Shown: one piece after another, positions 7,027 to 12,098 of the stretch
Layout of the letters: each line of letters opens with the position of its first letter
How positions within the stretch are numbered: position 1 is the stretch's first letter
Source: Lentisphaeria bacterium
GTDB lineage: Bacteria; Verrucomicrobiota; Lentisphaeria; Oligosphaerales; Oligosphaeraceae
NCBI GenBank assembly: GCA_028699735.1
Contig: JAQVUB010000032.1
Coordinates: 1 to 12,098 of the forward strand
Length of the DNA: 12,098 nucleotides
Reading direction: 5' to 3'
Made by a program: the position numbers and the translations under genes
Notes under the pieces: model-generated
Seen by the model: the letters and a program-made list of their open reading frames with translations, nothing else
Told to the model about the DNA's origin: nothing
Database searches by the model: none

Positions 7027-7125
7027 TACGAAAAAATTCATGGGAAGTGGCGTCAACAGAAATCATGCGCCTTTCTTCCCATGAAATTTTTTCGGGTCGT
7101 TTCGTGCTTGTCGTGGTTAAAAAAA
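7027..7125. repeat. inner and right arms of the split palindromic repeat
   Basis: The inner left arm (acgaaaaaattcatgggaag, to 7047) pairs with the right arm starting cttcccatgaaatttttt at 7075, which continues to gtggttaaaaaaa at about 7125. The 27-nt loop resembles the loop of the 5341-5465 copy (both have GGC-x-T-x-AA-x-AG and an ATG-x-G). With the detached arm at 6807-6830 the total is about 123 bp, close to the 125 bp of the intact copy. Confidence 0.75.
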
Positions 7126-7153
7126 TGCTCTTCTTTTACAGTTTGAGCATTTT
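7117..7153 (-). terminator. possible intrinsic terminator overlapping the creatininase stop codon
   Basis: On the minus strand AAAATGCTC (7145-7153, inside the last codons) pairs with GAGCATTTT (7122-7130), leaving a 14-nt loop that contains the stop codon. A U-run follows. The stem is AU-rich and the loop long, so it is a weak terminator on its own; the adjoining palindrome may contribute. Confidence 0.4.
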
Positions 7154-7987
7154 CAGTTTTTCACTGTCAACGATTTCGATAAGCTGTCCAGTTTTGCGTC
7201 CTTCGGCAGCCATTTCGATCGCCTTCTGCAAGGGGGGCACCATTGTTTTGACGGCATCCTCGAGGTTCATACGCCCGATCTCAACACTGGCTTTCTCCGG
7301 ATAACCCATGACGCCGACCTGGATTTCCGGACGCTGCACGGTATTGCAGACTTCCGCGCGCAGGCCGGAGAAAGTCGTGCGTTTCTGGTAGGCATCCGGA
7401 TCATCGCGGAGCAATTCGGCGATTTCCGGGGTATCCATTTCGAGTTGATCGAGCATGGCCAGGTTCGGGCGGTTGGCCAGGATCATCGAGGTTTCCGCTT
7501 TGCCGGCGTGCCAGTCGTGTTCCGCAAGGGATTGTTTCGAGCGTTCGGAGAAGTCATTGCGTCGCAGGAAAAGGATCATTGCCTTGTGCAGGGCGGGGTT
7601 GAGCCATTTCTGGATGCGCAGAGATTCTTTCAGGTGCAGCAGGCTTTCGCTGCCGCCGTGTCCGGGGACAATCAGGATATTCAGGAAGCCCTGCAGCACC
7701 AGGGATTCCACGATATCGCAGACCATATTGGAGAAGTTATTGGGTTTGACATTGATGGTGCCGGGCAGCATGCCGCCGGAAAAGCAGTAATTGAGGCAGG
7801 GAGCGACGATGCAACCCAGTTTCTCGGCCAGGGCATAGGCGAGGACTTCGGCGTTGTGGATATCGGTGCTCAGCGGCAGGTGATAGCCGTGCTGTTCGAC
7901 GACTCCATAGGGGAAAATAATAGTCTGATTGTGTTTGAGATACTCGCGGACTTCTTTTACCGACATCTCGGCCATTGCATGTTTCAT
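7136..7987 (-). CDS. creatininase-family amidohydrolase
   Basis: The product is 283 aa, near the usual 240-280 of the family. The ATG at 7987 has AGGA 7 nt upstream. Metal-site motifs of the creatininase/MftE/FAPy-deformylase superfamily are present: PYGVVEQHGYHLPLSTDIH (E31, H33, H36, D42), PGHGGS (H110) and HAGKAETS (H160, E165). The usual GHGGN appears as GHGGS, which may shift specificity. Members hydrolyse cyclic or linear amide C-N bonds with two divalent metals; creatinine itself is only one of several substrates, so none is assigned. It is cytoplasmic. It lies 33 bp after the second ABC permease with no terminator between, so it is probably the last gene of the permease operon and may act on an imported compound (inference). 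Confidence 0.9.
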   Translation of the reverse strand: MKHAMAEMSVKEVREYLKHNQTIIFPYGVVEQHGYHLPLSTDIHNAEVLAYALAEKLGCIVAPCLNYCFSGGMLPGTINVKPNNFSNMVCDIVESLVLQGFLNILIVPGHGGSESLLHLKESLRIQKWLNPALHKAMILFLRRNDFSERSKQSLAEHDWHAGKAETSMILANRPNLAMLDQLEMDTPEIAELLRDDPDAYQKRTTFSGLRAEVCNTVQRPEIQVGVMGYPEKASVEIGRMNLEDAVKTMVPPLQKAIEMAAEGRKTGQLIEIVDSEKLKMLKL

Positions 7988-8020
7988 CTTTGCTTCCTTT
8001 TCTGATCGTTGGCGTATTTT

Positions 8021-8848
8021 TTATTTTATCGAGCCTGCAGTGAGACCCCTGATGATCTGTTTCTGAGCAAAAAGGTAGACGAGGATCAACGGAATGAGCA
8101 CCAGCAGCAGAGCCGCGCAGACGCTGGTGATGCGAAGATCGTGTTCCCCCTTGAATTCTGTGATCGCCAGCGGCACGGTCTGGCAGCCCGGTCCCAGCAG
8201 TGTCAAGGCAAACGCATATTCATTCCACATGGTAAGAAAATTGAAAATCAGCACGGTGCTCAGCGCTGGCCTGGCCAGCGGCAGACCGATATGCCAGAAG
8301 CTCTGCCACTGCGAACAGCCATCTAATGCACCGGCATCCAGTAACTCCTGTGGAATAGCCTCGAAGGCACGGCGCAGAATCAGGATGCTGACCGGCAGAG
8401 CAAATCCGGCATAGGGGCCGATCAGGGCTCCGAGGCCGCCTTTGAGATTGAGAGCATCCGCTCCGAGCAGCTGGTTCAAGGGGATCAGGGTGACATGCAC
8501 CGGGATCATCATGCCCAGCAGAAAAAGGAGGAAAAGCACATTAGAACCACGGAAGCGGAATTGTGCAAAAGCGAAGGCCGCCAGCGCAGCAGTGGCGATG
8601 GCCAGCAATACCGCCACCGAACACAGCAGCAGGCTGTTCTGCCAGGCCTGCAGAAAATTACCGCTGGCAAAGACTTCGCGGAGATTGTCGATGGTCCATT
8701 GTGCCGGCAGGCCGAGCGGGCGTTGTTGGGCATCTCCTTCGCTGCGCAGGGCGGTCAGGGTCATCCACAACAGCGGATAGGCTGTGAACAGCAGAAAGCT
8801 GATCAGCAAAAGGTGCCGTCCGATGAATCCTGTCGTAACTTTTTTCAT
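8021..8848 (-). CDS. sugar ABC transporter permease, MalG/UgpE type
   Basis: The product is 275 aa, typical for the family. The first membrane segment is residues 10-32, with the further segments expected of a six-helix MalG-like permease (about 70-97, 104-125, 138-160, 196-218, 242-262). The ATPase-docking EAA loop is at 168-197 (ELLDAGALDGCSQ, then LPLARPAL), with the invariant Gly in position. It forms the inner-membrane channel of a carbohydrate importer together with the neighbouring MalF-type protein. It starts 15 bp after that gene's stop; no clear Shine-Dalgarno is seen, so translational coupling is likely. The substrate is unknown. No binding protein or ATPase gene is next to it. Confidence 0.95.
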   Translation of the reverse strand: MKKVTTGFIGRHLLLISFLLFTAYPLLWMTLTALRSEGDAQQRPLGLPAQWTIDNLREVFASGNFLQAWQNSLLLCSVAVLLAIATAALAAFAFAQFRFRGSNVLFLLFLLGMMIPVHVTLIPLNQLLGADALNLKGGLGALIGPYAGFALPVSILILRRAFEAIPQELLDAGALDGCSQWQSFWHIGLPLARPALSTVLIFNFLTMWNEYAFALTLLGPGCQTVPLAITEFKGEHDLRITSVCAALLLVLIPLILVYLFAQKQIIRGLTAGSIK

Positions 8849-8863
8849 GGAGTGAAAGTGCGT

Positions 8864-9763
8864 TTAATTCCGGTCGGGTTTACGGAGTTGCAGGGGGATG
8901 ACGATCAGCAGAGCAAGCAGAAAAAGCAGGACAGCTACGGCGGATCCGTAGCCGTAGCGCCCCTGATTCTCATCAAAAGCCAGGCGATAGACATAGGTGG
9001 CAAGCACTTCCCGCGAAGTCTCCGGCAGACCACCGCCCATCAGGTAAACCAGATCAAAATATTTCAGGGATCCGATAACGGAAAGGGTTGCCGAAACCGC
9101 AAGGGTGGGCTTCAGGCAGGGCAGAATGATCCGCCGGCAGATTTGCAGTTCGGAGGCGCCATCGAGTCTTGCTGCTTCATAGAGTTCTTCGGGGATGGTG
9201 CTCAATCCAGCCATGAAGAGGACGGTATGGAAACCAATGTACTGCCAGCAGATGGTGACAAAGATCCACAGCAGAGACGTGCCGGGGGTGGCCAGCCAGG
9301 CATAGGTGAAGTCAGCCCTAAACAGGCGAATGAGTGCAGTGCAGGCACCGTTTTGCGGTTCATAAAGATACTGCCAGAGTGCTGCAATGGCGGCAGTCGG
9401 TATAATCATCGGGGTGAAGAAAGCGGCGCGAAAGAAGGTTTGCCCCCAAGTCGGATAATGCAGAAGAAGGGCTATCCCCAGAGCAATCGGCAGCTGCACC
9501 AGCAAGGAGCCAAGCAACAAAAAAAAATTATTGCGTAAAGCAAGCCAGAAAACCGGATCGCCAAACAGTTCTCGAAAGTTTCGCAAACCGCAAAATTCCG
9601 GTTCCAGAAGGGGACTGCTCCAATACAGAAAACTGTTCTGGATGGATTTCCCCACCGGAGTCAGCACAAACACCGCATACAACAGCATCGCCGGAGCCAG
9701 AAAGAGGCAGACATCGGAAAACCGGAAACGGCCTTGCCGAATAGATTGAGAACTGATGTTCAT
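8864..9763 (-). CDS. sugar ABC transporter permease, MalF/UgpA type
   Basis: The product is 299 aa from the ATG at 9763 (MNISSQSIRQ), with AGGAG 12 nt upstream. The reading frame stays open further upstream, but that part is translated palindromic repeat and is not expected to be coding. Membrane helices lie at about 17-37, 76-101, 109-131, 163-184, 222-244 and 273-292. The EAA loop at 192-220 reads EELYEAARLDGAS, then ILPCLKPTL, a near-consensus ATPase-docking motif. It is the partner of the MalG-type permease. The gap to the upstream secreted-protein gene (9764-9873) is mostly repeat with no obvious promoter, so read-through from further upstream is plausible. Confidence 0.95.
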   Translation of the reverse strand: MNISSQSIRQGRFRFSDVCLFLAPAMLLYAVFVLTPVGKSIQNSFLYWSSPLLEPEFCGLRNFRELFGDPVFWLALRNNFFLLLGSLLVQLPIALGIALLLHYPTWGQTFFRAAFFTPMIIPTAAIAALWQYLYEPQNGACTALIRLFRADFTYAWLATPGTSLLWIFVTICWQYIGFHTVLFMAGLSTIPEELYEAARLDGASELQICRRIILPCLKPTLAVSATLSVIGSLKYFDLVYLMGGGLPETSREVLATYVYRLAFDENQGRYGYGSAVAVLLFLLALLIVIPLQLRKPDRN

Positions 9764-9792
9764 GAGAGGGGAGCACTCCTGGCCAAAAATGC

Positions 9793-9859
9793 TTTTTAAC
9801 AACGAAACACACAAAAAACACAAAAAGTTTCGTTTTTTTTGTTTCGTTGTTAAAAAAAA
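9793..9859. repeat. short palindromic repeat (TTTTTAACAACGAAAC family)
   Basis: The left arm tttttaacaacgaaacacac (9793 on) pairs with the right arm gtttcgttgttaaaaaaa (to 9859), giving an almost perfect outer stem of about 18 bp and a looser A/T-rich inner part. It lacks the CATGGGAAG core of the two long copies. It lies between the stop of the CARDB-like gene and the start of the MalF-type permease. It could act as a terminator/attenuator or be a passive mobile repeat. Confidence 0.8.
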
Positions 9860-9873
9860 CGTTTCAGCAGGGC

Positions 9874-10863
9874 TTATTTCTTGACCGGGATTTTTAGATT
9901 GAGCTGATGTTGGGGCAGTTCGCCCCAGCTGTCGCTGAAGGCCAGAGCGGCAAAGCAATGATCCACTTTCAACCCCGCATCCGGCAGAATCGTGCGACTG
10001 AATAGTTGTGTCTTCCCAGACGGAATTGCGCCGAAATAGAACAATTTTCCGGTCAGCGAGGGTTCTCTGGAAAACAGGCGTCCGAGTAGGCAGCTGGTGT
10101 CACGGGAACCCTGATTGCTGACTTTGATGATCAGGGTGAAGGGCTTGCCGGGCTCGATTTCCAGGGTGTTGAGAAAATATTCGACCTTGAGTTTCTGGCG
10201 TTCAGGTTCCGTCAGACGCTGATAAAAGTCGAGGTTGAAAGCGACGAGGAGGTCATTCACGGTATTTTCATCGAGGTTTTTTTCATCGGTTTTTGCACGT
10301 CGCGGCATGGTGCGGTAGATCGTCAGTTTCCGGGTGCCCAGCAGGACATGTTCGATTTCCAGGTCGAGTTGACGAGTGTTCAAATTGTCAAAATAATCCA
10401 GGATTTCCAGCCCGGACTGTGCATCAGCGATGATGTTTCCCTCCGCATCGGTCTGCAGGGTTTTTCCATTGATCAGGAAGGTTTCATTGGCAAAAGGACC
10501 ACCTTCCTTGATTTCGCTGCGAATACTGCTTTCACCCTCCCAGAATTCGCCTGGCAGCAGGCGGTACTGAGAGGAACCGGTGGTTTTCGGGGCATTACTG
10601 TCTCCTTCCACAATCGTGCGTTCCAGGGTTTCATAAATACGGATTTCGTGGTAGGTGAAATGCGTCTGGCGTTTGAACTGCAAACAGGGAAAGAAGACAT
10701 TGACCGGTTTTAGAGCACAATCATACTGTTCACGAGTCTCCGTCTTACGTATCTCGCTGCGAAGAAAATTTCCGCGGCATTTTTCCTGTGCGGTAAGGGG
10801 AGCCTGCAACAACACAAGCGCCAGCAGAGCCCAAATGATTCTGAAATTCAAGTGTAACATCAT
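9874..10863 (-). CDS. secreted protein of unknown function with C-terminal CARDB-like beta-sandwich
   Basis: The product is 329 aa. Two adjacent ATGs (10863, 10860) follow the purine-rich stretch AAGAAAGAAGAG; the frame also has a TTG five codons upstream, which is less likely. A signal peptide spans about 1-25 (hydrophobic WALLALVLLQAPLTA, then QEK), so the protein is exported or periplasmic. The middle part contains FLINGKTLQTDAEGNI, a beta-hairpin style motif. Residues about 232-326 (EIEPGKPFTLIIKVSNQGS, then FGAIPSGKTQ) look like an Ig/CARDB-type sandwich with the conserved N-x-G turn. No catalytic motif was recognised. It follows the FGE-like gene and precedes the sugar permeases, where a binding-protein gene would usually be, but it does not resemble one. 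Confidence 0.8.
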   Translation of the reverse strand: MMLHLNFRIIWALLALVLLQAPLTAQEKCRGNFLRSEIRKTETREQYDCALKPVNVFFPCLQFKRQTHFTYHEIRIYETLERTIVEGDSNAPKTTGSSQYRLLPGEFWEGESSIRSEIKEGGPFANETFLINGKTLQTDAEGNIIADAQSGLEILDYFDNLNTRQLDLEIEHVLLGTRKLTIYRTMPRRAKTDEKNLDENTVNDLLVAFNLDFYQRLTEPERQKLKVEYFLNTLEIEPGKPFTLIIKVSNQGSRDTSCLLGRLFSREPSLTGKLFYFGAIPSGKTQLFSRTILPDAGLKVDHCFAALAFSDSWGELPQHQLNLKIPVKK

Positions 10864-10878
10864 CTCTTCTTTCTTCAA

Positions 10879-10942
10879 TTTTTAACCACGAAAAGCACGA
10901 AATGACACGAAATTTTATTCGTGTTTTTCGTTGTTAAAAAAA
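10879..10942. repeat. short palindromic repeat (TTTTTAACCACGAAA family)
   Basis: The left arm tttttaaccacgaaaagcac (10879 on) pairs with the right arm attcgtgtttttcgttgttaaaaaaa, ending about 10942. The arms are about 28 bp with a few mismatches and a very short loop. It fills the 97-bp gap between the FGE-like gene stop and the next gene start, ending about 15 bp before that ATG. Confidence 0.85.
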
Positions 10943-10960
10943 GGTTCACTGAACGTTTGG

Positions 10961-11974
10961 TCAATTCATATCAAGCAATTCCGCCTGCAAACGCTGCAGG
11001 CGCAATTGCCGCCCCGTGCGAACCGGAGTGATCACCAGAAAACCCAATTGCGGATAGGCTGCATTCTTCAATTCACCGGACAACCCGCTTTCCTGTGATG
11101 CGTTGAGGACTCTGCGTGGATCCCAGACAGTATACAGGCTGATCCCGAAGCGTTTTTGTGCCTCGAGTTCCTCCCAGTCCGGAGACCATTTGCTGCGGCA
11201 CCATACAGCAATGTCGGGTACCAGCTTTTGCCGTTCAGCCCAGGCAAGTTCCTTGCGCTCAGGCAGACTGTAGGGAAAGCCCTCAAACCTGCTCAAACCC
11301 TGGCAGAATTCTTCCGCCTGATCAATGCTGACATTGCCCTGTGGAGGGGTCTGTTCAAGCGCTGCACAGGGTTGCTGCCCATCCTGTCGGAAGGCTGAAA
11401 GCGCCTGGTAGACTGCTTCCGAAACTGGCATTTCACTGATGTAGAAAGCCTGATCGCTGCGTCCGAGAAGCAGCATTTTCAGGCCGCAAGTGCTGACGAA
11501 TGAGCGAGGCGGCGGAATGCTGGCAAGGTATTTCTGCAACTCCCGAAGCTTGCTTTTCAGAACTTCCTGCATCGTCTCCTGTTCCGTGCCGATTTCCTTC
11601 AATTTCTGCCGGTAGTGGTTGATATAGGTTACTTCCTGCGGCAGCAAGCTGCGATTTTCGCCCATCAGATTGATCAGCCCGATCAGTTCAACCTGACGGG
11701 CGCGGCCATTCTGAATCGAGCTGTCCAGCAAGCGAAAATTTTTGCCGAGCCGGAGGCATTCCTTCGCCTGGGCATCGTCCCCGGGAATCTGCCGCAACGA
11801 ACTCATCCCAGCCAAATTTTTTTCATATTCCCGGGCATTGCTTTTGTGTGCTTCCTGCTCGTATTTAAACAGATCCGCAACTTTCGCCACATTACTGGCA
11901 TCCGAACCTGTTTGCCCTGATAGAAAGGAGCTGCCTGCCAGAAAAGGTATAATGACATAAAAAAGAAAACGCAT
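10961..11974 (-). CDS. secreted coiled-coil protein with degenerate FGE/SUMF-type domain
   Basis: The product is 337 aa from the ATG at 11974. A signal peptide spans about 1-20 (FLFYVIIPFLAGSSFLSG-QT). Residues 30-150 are highly charged and helical, probably coiled coil. Residues 158-316 follow the formylglycine-generating-enzyme/SUMF1 fold in order: LKMLLLGRSDQAFYISEMPVS (family: G-x-F-x-MG ... F-x-i-x-x-x-EVT), NVSIDQAEEFCQGLS (family: PV-x-x-VSw-x-dA-x-x-fc-x-wls), FPYSLPERKELAWAER (family: yRLPTEAEWEyAar), and QLGFLVITP near the end (family: iGFRvv). The LPTEAEWE and RGGSW consensus elements are much altered, so sulfatase-activating activity is unlikely; a binding or structural use of the fold is more probable. 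It is the first gene of the presumed operon with the CARDB-like protein and permeases. Confidence 0.8.
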   Translation of the reverse strand: MRFLFYVIIPFLAGSSFLSGQTGSDASNVAKVADLFKYEQEAHKSNAREYEKNLAGMSSLRQIPGDDAQAKECLRLGKNFRLLDSSIQNGRARQVELIGLINLMGENRSLLPQEVTYINHYRQKLKEIGTEQETMQEVLKSKLRELQKYLASIPPPRSFVSTCGLKMLLLGRSDQAFYISEMPVSEAVYQALSAFRQDGQQPCAALEQTPPQGNVSIDQAEEFCQGLSRFEGFPYSLPERKELAWAERQKLVPDIAVWCRSKWSPDWEELEAQKRFGISLYTVWDPRRVLNASQESGLSGELKNAAYPQLGFLVITPVRTGRQLRLQRLQAELLDMN

Positions 11975-12016
11975 AAATGGGATCCCGGTTGAATGTGAAG
12001 AAGGGACGGTCGAAAT

Positions 12017-12045
12017 ACTTTACACGCCAGCCCCCAATCAGTCAA
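12017..12045 (-). promoter_or_regulatory. candidate promoter upstream of the FGE-like gene
   Basis: On the minus strand TTGACT (12040-12045, 5 of 6 to the -35 consensus) lies 17 bp from TAAAGT (12017-12022, 4 of 6 to the -10). A start near 12010 gives a leader of about 36 nt. It is the only good promoter-like pair seen upstream of the block running from 11974 to 7136. Confidence 0.4.
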
Positions 12046-12098
12046 TCGATAACTATAATACCACGTAATTTATTTGCAGAAAAGAGTTATGGGTCAGT

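Larger units (their letters stand above)
6667..7121. other. gene-free stretch made of nested repeats
   Basis: No supported gene lies here. In order it holds about 140 bp of unremarkable sequence upstream of the aldo/keto reductase, then an outer arm of the palindromic repeat (6807-6830). A segment with a GC-rich hairpin (gtgggc/gcccac, 6838-6854) and a short-unit tandem array (6888-6986) follows. The inner and right arms of the same palindrome (7027-7125) end it. Small reading frames that cross this stretch have no family resemblance and follow the repeat sequence. Confidence 0.7.

Noticed and set aside
8495..9538. Long plus-strand open frame (about 347 codons) antisense to both permeases
   Set aside because: Its product is rich in Gln, Lys and Arg with no domain resemblance, it spans two genes with strong membrane and EAA motifs on the other strand, and it has no fitting start signal. 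It is a composition shadow.
9764..9958. N-terminal extension of the MalF-type permease frame
   Set aside because: The extra residues are the translation of the palindromic repeat and part of the upstream gene. The family start fits the ATG at 9763.
10943..10960. GTTCAGTGAAC followed by a T-run as an intrinsic terminator after the FGE-like gene
   Set aside because: The dyad has room for only a 3-4 bp stem and the T-run belongs to the adjoining palindromic repeat.

Overview
The window looks like chromosomal DNA of a free-living or gut bacterium of the Lentisphaerota (Victivallis/Oligosphaera-like). This is inferred from a prepilin-type protein with the FTLIELLVVIAIIAIL-type N-terminus and an H-X9-DG C-terminus, a secreted glycosidase-like protein with a C-x-C-x-x-C cluster, and 'aaccacgaaa' palindromes between genes. 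No species can be named. All nine genes I can support lie on the minus strand, so transcription runs from high to low coordinates. No rRNA, tRNA, CRISPR array, transposase or integrase was seen.

Right part (12045 to 7120): a candidate promoter precedes two secreted proteins. The first is a coiled coil joined to a degenerate formylglycine-generating-enzyme (FGE/SUMF) fold. The second has a C-terminal beta-sandwich that resembles CARDB. They are followed by two MalF/MalG-type sugar ABC permeases and a creatininase-family amidohydrolase. A weak hairpin plus U-run overlaps the creatininase stop codon. Neither an ABC ATPase nor an extracellular solute-binding protein is present in the window.

Middle part (7120 to 4172): a 470-bp gene-free stretch with nested repeats precedes a monomeric-type aldo/keto reductase carrying two 4Fe-4S motifs. 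Next, after another repeat, comes a soluble protein combining universal-stress-like domains with a PTS EIIA (PtsN/Fru-type) domain.

Left part (4140 to 1): a good sigma70-like promoter and a small dyad precede three genes whose ends overlap by 7-8 nt: a pseudopilin-like H-X9-DG protein, a large secreted glycoside-hydrolase-like protein and a GntR-type regulator cut off by the window edge. The regulator's C-terminal part resembles a family 1 solute-binding protein. It may therefore sense sugar in the cytoplasm with a domain normally found outside the cell.

Taken together this reads as an accessory locus for carbohydrate capture and uptake: secreted glycosidase plus pilin-like partner, sugar importer permeases, redox and amidohydrolase enzymes, and a PTS-like regulatory protein. 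The clearest non-coding signal is a family of palindromic repeats, with a full copy, or in one case a half-site, in every intergenic gap over 80 bp. One copy appears to be split by a 195-bp segment that carries a 9-bp tandem array.
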